From Frankia umida (lineage in GTDB: Bacteria; Actinomycetota; Actinomycetes; Frankiales; Frankiaceae): DNA of 64,000 nt. This document shows, in pieces, positions 16,452 to 25,827 of the stretch (the first letter of the stretch is position 1; every line of letters starts with the position of its first letter). A model generated the notes under the pieces. The model saw only the letters and a program-made list of their open reading frames with translations, was not told where the DNA came from and ran no database searches. Location of the stretch: positions 186,001 to 250,000 of the forward strand of contig NZ_JALKFT010000001.1 in NCBI RefSeq assembly GCF_023242945.1. The letters run 5' to 3'. A program made the translations under genes and the position numbers.

Positions 16452-19400
16452 GTGCCACCGCGCACGAACACGACGACACGGACGCCCCGGACGACCACCC
16501 GGTCCTCCGCCTCTGTCCCCGAGCCCAGCGAGCCCGCAGCGAACGACCGTTCCGACACCGGGACGAGCGGCGCGGCCGGCAGCGCGGGTGCTGGCGCGCC
16601 CGCGCCCGGCACCGGCACCCGGCTGGTGATCGTGGAGTCGCCGGCGAAGGCGAAGACGATCGCCGGTTACCTCGGGCCGGGTTGGCAGGTCGAGTCGAGC
16701 ATCGGGCACATCCGGGACCTTCCACGTAGCGCCGCCGATGTCCCGGCCGCGCACCGGGGCAAGCCCTGGGCCCGCCTCGGCGTCGACGTCGACAACGACT
16801 TCGAACCGCTGTACGTCGTCTCCCCGGATAAGAAGCTCCAGGTCAGCAAGCTCAAGGCGCTGGTGAAGGAGGCGAGCGAGCTCTACCTCGCGACAGACGA
16901 GGACCGCGAGGGCGAGGCCATCGCCTGGCACCTGCTGCAGACCTTGAAGCCGACGGTGCCGGTGAAGCGGATGGTCTTCCACGAGATCACCCCGCAGGCG
17001 ATCCGCCGCGCGGTCGACAACCCGCGGGAGATCAACGAGAACCTGGTCAACGCGCAGGAGACCCGGCGCATCCTGGACCGGCTCTACGGCTACGAGGTCT
17101 CCCCCGTGCTGTGGAAGAAGGTCATGCCGAAGCTCTCGGCCGGCCGGGTGCAGAGCGTGGCCACCCGGGTGCTGGTGGAGCGGGAGCGGGCCCGGATGCG
17201 GTTCCGTTCGGCCGAGTACTGGAACATCGAGGGCGTCTTCGCCGCGAGCGTGGCCCGCGCCCCCGGCGCGGAACCAGAACGCACGCCGCTGCCGGCGACC
17301 CTGGTCGCCCTGGACGGCGCCCGGGTCGCGACCGGCCGCGACTTCGCCCCCACCGGCGAGCTGACCACGTCCAACGTCACCCGGCTGGACGAGCCGGGCG
17401 CGCAGGCGCTCGCCGAGCGTCTGGCGGACGCCGCGTTCGCCGTCCGCTCGGTGGAGACCAAGCCGTACCGCCGCTCGCCGTACCCGCCGTTCATGACCTC
17501 GACGCTGCAGCAGGAGGCAGGGCGCAAGCTGCGCTACTCCAGCCAGCGCACGATGCAGATCGCGCAGCGGCTGTACGAGAACGGCTACATCACCTACATG
17601 CGTACCGACTCGACGAACCTGTCGGAGACGGCGCTGACCGCCGCCCGCGCGCAGGCCGAGTCGCTCTACGGCGCCGAGTACGTCCCGGCCCAGCCCAGGA
17701 CCTACACCAAGAAGGTCAAGAACGCCCAGGAGGCGCACGAGGCGATCCGCCCCGCCGGAGATCACTTCCGGACACCCGGGGAGGTGCGGGGTGAACTGGA
17801 CACCGACTCCTACCGGTTGTACGAGCTGATCTGGCAGCGCACGGTGGCCAGCCAGATGGCCGACGCCCGCGGCACCTCCGCCACGATCCGCCTCGGCGCG
17901 ACCTCGTCGACCGGGGAGAACGCCGAGTTCTCCGCGTCCGGCAAGGTCATCACCTTCCCCGGTTTCCTGCGTGCCTACGTCGAGGGCGCGGACGACCCGG
18001 ACGCCGAACTCGAGGACCGCGAGCGGCGACTGCCCGACGTCCGGCAGGGGGACGCGCTCACCGTCCGGTCGCTGACCCCGCGCGGGCACGCCACCAGCCC
18101 GCCGGCCCGGTTCACCGAGGCGAGCCTGGTCAAGACGCTCGAGGAACTCGGCATCGGCCGGCCCTCCACCTACGCCTCGATCATCGGCACCATCCAGGAC
18201 CGCGGCTACGTGTGGAAGAAGGGCTCGGCGCTCGTCCCGAGCTTCGTCGCGTTCGCCGTCGTCGGCCTGCTGGAGGATCACTTCGGCGGGCTGGTCGACT
18301 ACCGCTTCACCGCGACGATGGAGGACGACCTCGACGAGATCGCCGCCGGCACCGCCGCGTCCACCGACTGGCTCACCCGGTTCTACTTCGGCACCGGCAC
18401 CAGCACCAACGGCGCCGCCCCCAGCGCCAACAGCGCCAAGGGTGCCACCCCCGTCTCGGACGCGGGCCTCAAGACGCTGGTCAGCGAGCGACTCGGCGAG
18501 ATCGACGCCCGTGAGGTGAACTCGATCCCGCTCGGGCAGGCCGAGGACGGTGCGACCGTCGTCGTCCGGGTCGGGCGCTACGGCCCCTACGTGCAGCACG
18601 GGGAGGGCCGCGCCAGCGTCCCGGAGGATCTCGCTCCCGACGAGCTCACCGTCGAGCACGCACTCGAACTGCTGGCCGCGCCCAGCGGCGACCGGGTGCT
18701 CGGTGTCGACGCGGCCACCGGCGCGACCATCACCGCCAAGGCCGGCCGGTTCGGCCCCTACGTCACCACCGACACCGACCCGCCGCGCACGTCCAGTCTG
18801 CTGCGCTCCATGTCGTTGGAGACGCTGACCCTCGAGGACGCGATCCGGCTGCTCTCCCTGCCCCGCAGTCTCGGCAACGCCGAGGACGGCGAGGAGGTCA
18901 CCGCGCAGAACGGCCGGTACGGGCCGTACGTCAAGAAGGGCGCGGAGAGCCGCTCGCTCGAGTCCGAGGAGCAGATGTTCACCGTCACGCTGGCGGAGGC
19001 GCTGGCGCTGATCGCGCAGCCCAAGGCCCGTGGACGCCGTCAGGCCGCGACCACACCGCCGTTGCGGGAGCTGGGCGCCGACCCGGCCAGCGGCAAGCCG
19101 ATGGTCGTCCGCGAGGGGCGGTTCGGCCCGTACGTCACCGACGGTGAGACCAACGCGAGCCTGCGCAAGGGCGACGCGGTCGAGACGATCACCGATGCCC
19201 GGGCCGCCGAACTGCTCGCGGACCGGCGGGCCCGCGGTCCGGCCACCCCCAAGCGCACCACCCGCACCACCCGCACCACCAAGTCCACGGCCACGGCCAC
19301 GGCGAAGAGCACGACCGCCAAGGCGAAGACCACGAAGTCGACGACGGCCAAGACCACCAGAACCACGAAGGCCAGCACGGCGAAGAGCGACCCGGCCGCC

Positions 19401-19643
19401 AGCGCCGAGGCCGAAACCGAGGCCACATCGTCGGCGTCGGCGTCCAAGGTCACCAAGCCCCGCGCGACGAAGTCGACCGCCGCGAAGTCGACCACGGCGA
19501 AGTCGACCACGGCGAAGACGGCGGCGTCGCGCTCCCGCAAGGCCAGCACCGACGCGACACCTGCCGCCCAGCCCTCCGCCAGCGGTGACGATGGGGGTGG
19601 CGCACCGGCGGCGGCCGCCGGTGACACCGGCCAGGACCGCTGA
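16452..19643 (+). CDS. topA: DNA topoisomerase I (type IA)
   Basis: The 1063-residue enzyme relaxes negatively supercoiled DNA. The Toprim domain begins LVIVESPAKAKTIAGYLG (residue about 60) and includes LATDEDREGEAIAWHL with the acidic triad. The active-site Tyr lies in GYITYMRTDSTNLS. The C-terminal half has repeated Topo_C_Rpt modules marked by GRYGPYV or GRFGPYV (at least five copies) instead of zinc fingers, as expected in actinobacteria. It ends in a Lys/Thr/Ala-rich basic tail of about 130 residues that should hold DNA during strand passage. The start GTG 16452 has GAGGAGAGA just upstream; the longer frame from 16197 has no such support. The stop overlaps the next ATG by one base (TGATG). 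Confidence 0.95.
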   Translation: MPPRTNTTTRTPRTTTRSSASVPEPSEPAANDRSDTGTSGAAGSAGAGAPAPGTGTRLVIVESPAKAKTIAGYLGPGWQVESSIGHIRDLPRSAADVPAAHRGKPWARLGVDVDNDFEPLYVVSPDKKLQVSKLKALVKEASELYLATDEDREGEAIAWHLLQTLKPTVPVKRMVFHEITPQAIRRAVDNPREINENLVNAQETRRILDRLYGYEVSPVLWKKVMPKLSAGRVQSVATRVLVERERARMRFRSAEYWNIEGVFAASVARAPGAEPERTPLPATLVALDGARVATGRDFAPTGELTTSNVTRLDEPGAQALAERLADAAFAVRSVETKPYRRSPYPPFMTSTLQQEAGRKLRYSSQRTMQIAQRLYENGYITYMRTDSTNLSETALTAARAQAESLYGAEYVPAQPRTYTKKVKNAQEAHEAIRPAGDHFRTPGEVRGELDTDSYRLYELIWQRTVASQMADARGTSATIRLGATSSTGENAEFSASGKVITFPGFLRAYVEGADDPDAELEDRERRLPDVRQGDALTVRSLTPRGHATSPPARFTEASLVKTLEELGIGRPSTYASIIGTIQDRGYVWKKGSALVPSFVAFAVVGLLEDHFGGLVDYRFTATMEDDLDEIAAGTAASTDWLTRFYFGTGTSTNGAAPSANSAKGATPVSDAGLKTLVSERLGEIDAREVNSIPLGQAEDGATVVVRVGRYGPYVQHGEGRASVPEDLAPDELTVEHALELLAAPSGDRVLGVDAATGATITAKAGRFGPYVTTDTDPPRTSSLLRSMSLETLTLEDAIRLLSLPRSLGNAEDGEEVTAQNGRYGPYVKKGAESRSLESEEQMFTVTLAEALALIAQPKARGRRQAATTPPLRELGADPASGKPMVVREGRFGPYVTDGETNASLRKGDAVETITDARAAELLADRRARGPATPKRTTRTTRTTKSTATATAKSTTAKAKTTKSTTAKTTRTTKASTAKSDPAASAEAETEATSSASASKVTKPRATKSTAAKSTTAKSTTAKTAASRSRKASTDATPAAQPSASGDDGGGAPAAAAGDTGQDR

Positions 19644-22009
19644 TGGTCCCGCCGCTCGGCCGGTTCCAGGAACCGGCCGACACGGCGGACGCCGAGCCGT
19701 CTGACCCCGAGCCAGCCGACCCCGGCCCGGCCGTCGCCAGCAACGCCAGCGACAGCAGCCGTGACGGCGACGGTGGTGGTGGCGACAGCGGCGACGGTGG
19801 TGGCGACGGTGGCGACGGTGGCGACAGCGACGACAGCGGCCGGGGCCGGGGCCCTCGGTGGGGACGGTGGCGGCTGTGGACGGGGCGCGCACCCAACCGG
19901 CATCCGGTCACCACGGTGCCGAGTCCACCACCGCTGCAGGGTGGCGACGACAGTGACATTCGCGCGGTGCTGCGCATCCCGGCGTTTCGTCGGATGTGGA
20001 TTCAGCTCAGCCTGTCCAGTCTCGGCGACTGGATGGGTCTGCTCGCCACCACGGCGCTGGTCACCCAGCTCCAGCAGAGCTTCTCCGGGCAGGCCTACGC
20101 GGTCGGCTCGCTGCTGATCGTCCGGCTGATGCCGGCGATGATTCTCGGTCCGCTCGCCGGCGCACTCGCCGACCGGCTGGACCGGCGACTGACCATGGTC
20201 GTCACCGATGTGATCCGTTTCGGCCTGTTCGCGTCCATCCCGATCATCGGCACCCTCCAATGGCTGCTCATCGCCTCGTTCCTGGTCGAGGCGGTGACGC
20301 TGGTCTGGGCGCCGGCCAAGGACGCGAGCGTGCCGCACCTGGTGCCACGTGAACGGCTCGCCGCCGCGAACACGCTCAGTCTGATCATGACGTATGGCAC
20401 GGCGCCGCTGGCGGCCGCGATCTTCACGCTGCTGGCGACGATCTCACGTACCCTCGGCCCGAGCGTGTCGTTCTTCCGCGACTCGTCCGTCGATCTCGCG
20501 CTGTACTTCAACGCCGCGACCTTCCTCGGTTCGGCCATCGTGATCTGGGGGCTGCCCGGGATCGGCCGGGCCGAGCGCCCCGAGACCCCCGGCACCGAGG
20601 TCGGCTTCCTCGCCTCGATCACCGAGGGCTGGCGCTTCGTCGGCCATGACCGGCTGGTCCGCGGCCTGGTCGTCGGCATTCTCGGCGGCTTCGCCGGCGC
20701 CGGCTGTGTGATCGCGCTGGGCCGCCTGTACGTCGAGATCCTCGGTGGCGGCGACTCGGCGTACGGCGTGCTGTTCGGCGCGGTGTTCATCGGCCTCGCC
20801 GGTGGGATGGCGGCCGGTCCGAAACTTCTCGGTGACTACAGCCGGACCAGGCTGTTCGGCGTCTGCGTGACCGGCGCCGGGATCACCCTGATCGTCGTCG
20901 CGGTCATTCCCAACCTGGTGATCGCCTGCATCCTGGTGGTCGCGGTCGGCGCGTTCGCCGGGGTCGCCTGGGTCACCGGCTACACGCTGTTGCAGGCCGA
21001 GGTCTCCGACGAACTGCGTGGACGGACGTTCGCCCTGGTCCAGTCCCTGGTACGGATCGACCTGCTGCTGGTGCTCGCCGCCGCCCCCGGGCTGGTCGGG
21101 CTGATCGGCTCGCACGGCATCCACCTGTTCGGCAAGGTCACCGTACGTGCGGATGGTGTCACCGTCGTTCTGCTCGGCGGGGGTCTGCTCGCCGTGGCTG
21201 TCGGCCTGTTCGCCTACCGGCAGATGGACGACCGAGCCGGCGTCGCCGTCTGGCCCGAGCTGTGGGACGCGCTACGGGGACGGCGACCGGTGCCCGTCCG
21301 GCCCCGGCACAGTGGGCTGTTCATCTCCGTCGAGGGCATCGAGGGCGCCGGGCGGACCACCCAGATCGCGCTGCTGCGCTCATGGCTGGGCGAACACGGC
21401 CGCGAGGTCGTCGCGACCACCGGCACCGGCGCGACCGAGACCGGCGCGGGCCTGCGCGCCCTGCTGTTCGACCCGGCCCATCGCCTGCACGCCCGCACCG
21501 AGGCGCTGCTGGCCGCCGCTGACCGCGCCGAGCAGGTCGCCCGGGTCATCGAGCCGGCACTGGCCCGGGGCGCGGTGGTCCTCACCGACCAGTACGTCGA
21601 CGCCTCGATCGCCTTCGCCGACCCGGACCGCGGTGTCGAGGCCGCGGAACTGGCCCTGCTCGCCCAGTGGGCGACCCGGGCCCTCATCCCCGACCTGACT
21701 GTCCTGCTCGACCTGCCCGCCGACGTCGCCGTCGCCCGCGACGCCACCCCGGCCGCCCACACCGCTGCCCACCCCAGCGTTCCCCGCCAGGGCACCCCCG
21801 CCGAGGCCGAGGCCGGCCGCACCGACGCCGACCGTGTCGACCTGGCGCAGCATCAGCGGATTCGGGCGGTTCTGCGCCAACGGGCCCAGCAGGCGTCCTC
21901 GCGGTACCTGGTCGTGAACGCGAACCGACCGGCCGAGGAGATCCAGGCCGAGATCCGGGCAGCGGTATCCCGACGGTTCGTCCGCGAGACGGCGTCCGTC
22001 CCGGTCTGA
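19643..22009 (+). CDS. tmk: MFS transporter - thymidylate kinase fusion, kinase active site degenerate
   Basis: The 788-residue chain has two parts. Residues about 110-540 form an MFS_3-type permease with about 12 hydrophobic segments (MWIQLSLSSLGDWMGLLATT to GLLAVAVGLFAYRQMDD). Residues about 555-788 are a dTMP-kinase fold starting LFISVEGIEGAGRTTQIALL. Such fusions next to topA and holB are known in actinobacteria. Key residues are altered here. The P-loop Lys is Arg (GAGRTT), the TREPGGT segment reads TGTGATETG, and DR(Y/H) is DQY in VVLTDQYVDASIAF. The N-terminal 100 residues are an Asp/Gly/Ser-rich low-complexity leader. The start ATG 19643 is coupled to the topA stop. dTMP kinase is essential, so either this domain works atypically or another kinase exists elsewhere in the genome. 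Confidence 0.85.
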   Translation: MVPPLGRFQEPADTADAEPSDPEPADPGPAVASNASDSSRDGDGGGGDSGDGGGDGGDGGDSDDSGRGRGPRWGRWRLWTGRAPNRHPVTTVPSPPPLQGGDDSDIRAVLRIPAFRRMWIQLSLSSLGDWMGLLATTALVTQLQQSFSGQAYAVGSLLIVRLMPAMILGPLAGALADRLDRRLTMVVTDVIRFGLFASIPIIGTLQWLLIASFLVEAVTLVWAPAKDASVPHLVPRERLAAANTLSLIMTYGTAPLAAAIFTLLATISRTLGPSVSFFRDSSVDLALYFNAATFLGSAIVIWGLPGIGRAERPETPGTEVGFLASITEGWRFVGHDRLVRGLVVGILGGFAGAGCVIALGRLYVEILGGGDSAYGVLFGAVFIGLAGGMAAGPKLLGDYSRTRLFGVCVTGAGITLIVVAVIPNLVIACILVVAVGAFAGVAWVTGYTLLQAEVSDELRGRTFALVQSLVRIDLLLVLAAAPGLVGLIGSHGIHLFGKVTVRADGVTVVLLGGGLLAVAVGLFAYRQMDDRAGVAVWPELWDALRGRRPVPVRPRHSGLFISVEGIEGAGRTTQIALLRSWLGEHGREVVATTGTGATETGAGLRALLFDPAHRLHARTEALLAAADRAEQVARVIEPALARGAVVLTDQYVDASIAFADPDRGVEAAELALLAQWATRALIPDLTVLLDLPADVAVARDATPAAHTAAHPSVPRQGTPAEAEAGRTDADRVDLAQHQRIRAVLRQRAQQASSRYLVVNANRPAEEIQAEIRAAVSRRFVRETASVPV

Positions 22010-22076
22010 GCCGGCGGGAACAGCCGGCGGCGATGGCGCGTTCACCCGACGGCGGCTGACGGGGGATGATGGTCTG

Positions 22077-23414
22077 GTGAGCGTCTGGGATGCCCTGGTG
22101 GGCCAGGATTCCGTCGTCGCCACCCTGCGCGCGGCCGCGGGGGCCGCAACCATCGCGCCACGTCCGGCGTCTTCCCCGTACGACAGCGCCGCCGAGGCGG
22201 ACGCGGTGCCGGACCCCACCGGTCCGGGGCCTGGCACCGAGTCCTCCACCGACACCACACCACCGGGTGCGGGTAGGTCGTCCCGGTCGGGGATGACGCA
22301 CTCGTGGTTGTTCACCGGGCCGCCCGGGGTCGGGCGGGAGCAGGCCGCGCGGGCGTTCGCGGCAAGCCTGACCTGCGAGCGCGAGCCACCCGGGTGCGGC
22401 GAGTGCGCCGGTTGCCACACCGTTCTCACCGACACCGCCACCGACCTGCGAACCGTCACCCCGGAGGGGCTTTCCCTCGGGGTGAAGGACATCCGGGCGC
22501 TGGTCCGCGACGCCGCGAGCGCGCCGACCGCTGGGCGGTGGCGCATCCTGCTGCTCACCGATGCTGACCGGCTCACCGAGGCGGCGGCGAACGCGCTGCT
22601 CAAGGCGTTGGAGGAGCCGGCGGAGCGGGCGGTGTTCCTGCTGTGCGCACCATCGGTGGAGGATGTGCTGCCCACGATCCGGTCCCGCTGCCGGACGGTC
22701 TCGCTGCGGCTGCCCGCCGCCGACGACGTCCGGGCGATGCTGATCCGCGAGGGTGCCGACGAACGATCCGCGCAGGTCGCGGCCCAGGCCTCCCAGGGGC
22801 ATCTGGACCTCGCCCGGCGGCTGGCCGGCGACGAGGCCACCCGGACGCACCGCGCGGCGGTGCTGCGCATTCCCACCCGGCTGGGCCGGGTCGGGGCGTG
22901 TCTGGCGGCGGCCGCGGACCTGGTCGACGTCGCGAACGCGGACGCCGAGGCCGCCAACTCGGTGCGGGACGAGGCGGAGACGGAGTCGCTGAAGACGGCG
23001 CTGGGGGTCGGCGCGACGGCGGTCGGCGGGAAATCCCGCTCGGCGAAGGTGTCGAAGGCCGGGGCGAAGAGCCGCACGATGGTCGTGCGCGGTGCCGCGG
23101 GGGCGCTCAAGGAGCTCGAGCGCAACCAGAAGAGCCGCGGGCGCCGCACCGTGCTCGACACCCTGGACCGGGCCCTGGTCGACCTCGCCGGGCTCTACCG
23201 CGACGTCCTCGCGGAGCAGCTCGGCGCGTCCGTCGAGGCGATCCATCCCGATCACGCCGCCGAGACGGCGAGTCTGGCCGCCGCCGCCACACCCGAGCAG
23301 ACCCTGCGCCGCCTCGAGGCGGTCCTGGCCACCCGCACGGCGCTGGCCGACAACCCCGGGCTCGTCCCGCTGCTGGCCGTCGAGTCCCTCACTCTCGCCC
23401 TGCGCGACGCCTGA
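22077..23414 (+). CDS. holB: DNA polymerase III delta-prime subunit
   Basis: The 445-residue clamp-loader subunit starts at GTG 22077, with a GATGAT 6 nt before it that might be the -10 of a leaderless mRNA. It has SVWDALVGQDSVV at the N-terminus and LFTGPPGVGREQAARAFA, a Walker A with Arg for Lys; delta-prime subunits usually do not bind ATP. The zinc-binding cluster is CEREPPGCGECAGCHTV. The segment TDADRLTEAAANALLKALEEP and the SRC-type sensor PTIRSRCRTVSLRLP follow. A 60-residue polar insert (residues 25-65) precedes the P-loop. Its position after the tmk fusion matches the conserved actinobacterial order. Confidence 0.92.
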   Translation: MSVWDALVGQDSVVATLRAAAGAATIAPRPASSPYDSAAEADAVPDPTGPGPGTESSTDTTPPGAGRSSRSGMTHSWLFTGPPGVGREQAARAFAASLTCEREPPGCGECAGCHTVLTDTATDLRTVTPEGLSLGVKDIRALVRDAASAPTAGRWRILLLTDADRLTEAAANALLKALEEPAERAVFLLCAPSVEDVLPTIRSRCRTVSLRLPAADDVRAMLIREGADERSAQVAAQASQGHLDLARRLAGDEATRTHRAAVLRIPTRLGRVGACLAAAADLVDVANADAEAANSVRDEAETESLKTALGVGATAVGGKSRSAKVSKAGAKSRTMVVRGAAGALKELERNQKSRGRRTVLDTLDRALVDLAGLYRDVLAEQLGASVEAIHPDHAAETASLAAAATPEQTLRRLEAVLATRTALADNPGLVPLLAVESLTLALRDA

Positions 23415-23482
23415 CCCCCTGAGACCGCCTGACCCGCTGACCGCCTGACCCGCTGACCGTCGGACCCGCTGACCGTCGGACC
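23411..23482 (+). repeat. tandem GACCCGCTGACCG repeats after holB
   Basis: Four to five imperfect copies of a 13-17 bp unit (GACCCGCTGACCGTCG and variants) fill the spacer between holB and ricT. No hairpin is evident. It looks like slippage-derived spacer DNA. Confidence 0.75.
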
Positions 23483-23580
23483 TCGGGCGGGCGGAGCGAA
23501 CCGGCGCCGGGCCGGCGAATCCGGCCTATTGTGATCGGATGGCCGGCCCAACATCCTTATCGCAGGTCAGGTGACGGCGG

Positions 23581-24447
23581 ATGCCGATGATGTGCGCGGT
23601 GGCGTTCTCACCCCGGGGCAGGCTGTACTACGCCGACCCGGGCAGCCTCTCGCCTCGCGTCGGCGACCGGGTCCTGGTACCCACCGAGGCCGGCGACGAG
23701 GTCGCCACCTGCGTGTGGGCCGCCCAGTGGGTATCGCAGGACATCGGCGAACTGCCGGTGCTGCGCGGGCTCGCCGGTCCGGACGACCTGCACCAGGCGG
23801 ACACGTCCCGGCGTCGGCGGGCGCGGGCCCGGGTGGCCGCCCGGCGTCTCGCCCGCGACCACGATCTGCACATGAAGATCGTGGGTGTCGATCACGTGTC
23901 GGCGACCGGCGGTTACACGATCTACTTCACCGCGGAAGGCCGCGTGGACTTCCGCGCGCTGGTCCGTGACCTCAACCGGACGCTCGCCGCCCGGGTGCGC
24001 CTGGAACAGCTCTCCGCCCGCGACAGCGCCCGCATCCAGGGTGGTATCGGCTCGTGCGGGCGCGACCTGTGCTGCGCGACGTTCCTGACCGATTTCGAAC
24101 CGGTCAGCCTGCGCATGGCCCGCACGCAGAACCTCGCGCTCAACCCGATGCGGATCACCGGTGCGTGCGGCCGGCTGATGTGCTGTCTGCGCTACGAGCA
24201 TCCGCTGTACGAGGAGTTCACCCGGGCGGTGCCCGCCGTCGGCGAGCGGGCCTGCACCCCGACGGGTGAGGGCCAGGTCGTGCGGCATGACGTGCCCCGT
24301 CAGCAGGTGGTGGTCGCCCTGGACGAGGGCGGTCGGGTCGCCTGCGATCGGGCCGCGGTCTGCCCATCCCGGCAGGCACACGACGCCGCCCACCCGCCCA
24401 CGGGACGGGCTGACGCCCGTCCACCCACCGGGCCGCGGCACCCGTGA
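23581..24447 (+). CDS. ricT: PSP1-domain protein, RicT/YaaT family
   Basis: The 288-residue protein has the PSP1 core (MKIVGVDHVSATGGYTIYFTAEGRVDFRALVRDLNR) and the Cys clusters SCGRDLCCATFL and ACGRLMCCLRYE. In B. subtilis RicT the matching cysteines ligate an iron-sulfur cluster, and the protein works with RicA and RicF in RNA maturation and development. Partners are not visible here. The start ATG 23581 is uncertain by two codons, since further ATGs follow at once. A Pro/His/Arg-rich tail of 35 residues follows the domain. Association with holB is conserved in many Gram-positive genomes. Confidence 0.9.
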   Translation: MPMMCAVAFSPRGRLYYADPGSLSPRVGDRVLVPTEAGDEVATCVWAAQWVSQDIGELPVLRGLAGPDDLHQADTSRRRRARARVAARRLARDHDLHMKIVGVDHVSATGGYTIYFTAEGRVDFRALVRDLNRTLAARVRLEQLSARDSARIQGGIGSCGRDLCCATFLTDFEPVSLRMARTQNLALNPMRITGACGRLMCCLRYEHPLYEEFTRAVPAVGERACTPTGEGQVVRHDVPRQQVVVALDEGGRVACDRAAVCPSRQAHDAAHPPTGRADARPPTGPRHP

Positions 24448-24480
24448 CGGCTCATCCCCGCGGCCCCGGCAGCTCCCGGA

Positions 24481-25215
24481 TCACGGGTCGAAGCGGTAGC
24501 CCATTCCACGCAGGGTGGTGACCAGTCGACGCTGCGGTGGCCGTCCCTCCACCTTGGTGCGCACCCGGCGGACGTGCTCGGTGACGGTCGCCGGATCCTG
24601 GAACCGGGTTCCCCACACCTGTTCGAGCAGTTCCTCCCGGCTGAACACCCGCCGCGGATGGCGGGCGAGGAAGGCCAGCAGTTCGTACTCGCGGGCGGTG
24701 AGATCAATGCGCTCGCCGGCGACGGCGACCTCACGGGCCCGCAGATCGATCGACACGTCGCCGTAGACCAGCGGATCGTTGCCATCACCGGCCCGCTGCG
24801 GCGGTGGCTCGGCCGGCCGGCGGCGCAGCCGCGCCCGCACCCGGGCGACCAGCTCTCGCAGCGAGTACGGCTTCACCACGTAGTCGTCGGCGCCAAGTTC
24901 GAGGCCGACCACCCGGTCGACCTCCTCGGCCCGCCCGGTGAGCATGATCACCGGAACCTCGCTGGTCTGGCGCAGGCGGCTGAGCACCGCGAAGCCATCC
25001 ATACGTGGCATTGCGACGTCCAGCACCACGAGATCGATCTCCGTGGTCTGGAACAGTCGGAGGGCGGCCTCCCCGTCCGCGGCCTCCAGCACGCGATAGC
25101 CGAATCTCTCCAGGCTGCGCGCGAGCGCCACCCGCGATGCCTCATCATCCTCGGCGACGAGGAGAGAAGCTCCTCGCGTCGTCGCTGCAGGCGCAGCGTC
25201 CCCAGCCCCGGTCAT
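24481..25215 (-). CDS. OmpR/PhoB-type response regulator (orphan)
   Basis: The 244-residue product has a receiver domain with ASLLVAEDDEASR (acidic pocket), phosphoacceptor Asp in DLVVLDVAMPRMDG, Thr in VIMLTGRAEE and Lys in DYVVKPYSLREL. A winged-helix DNA-binding domain follows (LTAREYELLAFLARHPRRVFSREELLEQVWG and VRRVRTKVEG). All phosphotransfer residues are present. No histidine kinase gene lies on either side, so its partner is unlinked. It converges on ricT with a 33-bp gap and is divergent from tRNA-Thr. Confidence 0.93.
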   Translation of the reverse strand: MTGAGDAAPAATTRGASLLVAEDDEASRVALARSLERFGYRVLEAADGEAALRLFQTTEIDLVVLDVAMPRMDGFAVLSRLRQTSEVPVIMLTGRAEEVDRVVGLELGADDYVVKPYSLRELVARVRARLRRRPAEPPPQRAGDGNDPLVYGDVSIDLRAREVAVAGERIDLTAREYELLAFLARHPRRVFSREELLEQVWGTRFQDPATVTEHVRRVRTKVEGRPPQRRLVTTLRGMGYRFDP

Positions 25216-25515
25216 GGAGCGAAACCCTACGCATCCTCACCGGAACCACTTCGACCGGGGTGGAGATTTGCACCGTTCGACAGGCGAAGAGTGCGAATTT
25301 GTAACATTAAGCTAATGAGACTGGTACGCTTCGCAATATGCCGGCCACCATCGGCCACGGTTATGACGTTGCGTGAACGACAGCTTCGCACCTCCCGCGC
25401 ACCGCACCGACCACGCCGCCGCCCTCATCCCGACCGCGGGCCGTCGAGCACCGTCGGCGCCGGTCGGCCGCGCCGTCTGGCATACTCGAGCACGGTCAGC
25501 AGTTCCTGACCGTTC
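25216..25515. other. 300-bp spacer between response regulator and tRNA-Thr
   Basis: The region has no supported gene. It includes a locally A+T-rich stretch (TGTAACATTAAGCTAATGAG, 25300-25319), which is unusual here and is a reasonable place for promoters of the regulator or the tRNA. Confidence 0.5.
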
Positions 25516-25587
25516 GCCGGAGTAGCTCAGTGGCAGAGCAATCGCCTCGTAAGCGATAGGTCGCGGGTTCAATCCCCGCCTCCGGCT
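25516..25587 (+). tRNA. tRNA-Thr (anticodon CGT)
   Basis: The acceptor stem GCCGGAG pairs with CTCCGGC. The D-arm is GCTC-AGTGGCA-GAGC. The anticodon stem-loop ATCGC-CTCGTAA-GCGAT gives anticodon CGT, reading ACG. The T-arm GCGGG-TTCAATC-CCCGC is canonical. CCA is not encoded. The length is 72 nt including the discriminator T. A Thr tRNA near holB/ricT is also my recollection for Streptomyces. Confidence 0.95.
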
Positions 25588-25827
25588 CACACCCGCCCTA
25601 CCAGCGGTTTCGCCGGGCACCTGCGAGATGGTGCGCTCGCGCCGCTGGCACGGCCAACAACTCTCGATCCGCCGCTTCGGTGCGACCGCGCACGAAGGCG
25701 ACCCACCCCGCACAGTCCAGGCCAAGGCCAGATCAGGGCTGCCCGTCCGACGACGATGGGACGCCTCCCCAGGCGGCTGACCGGACAAGGGCCAGCGTGT
25801 GAGGAGGCGCCGCCGCGCCGGGACCGC

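Noticed and set aside
16344..19892. 1182-codon open frame on the minus strand
   Set aside because: It lies fully antisense to topA. In 72% G+C DNA the complementary frames of a real gene stay open. It has no ribosome-binding site and no recognisable domain.
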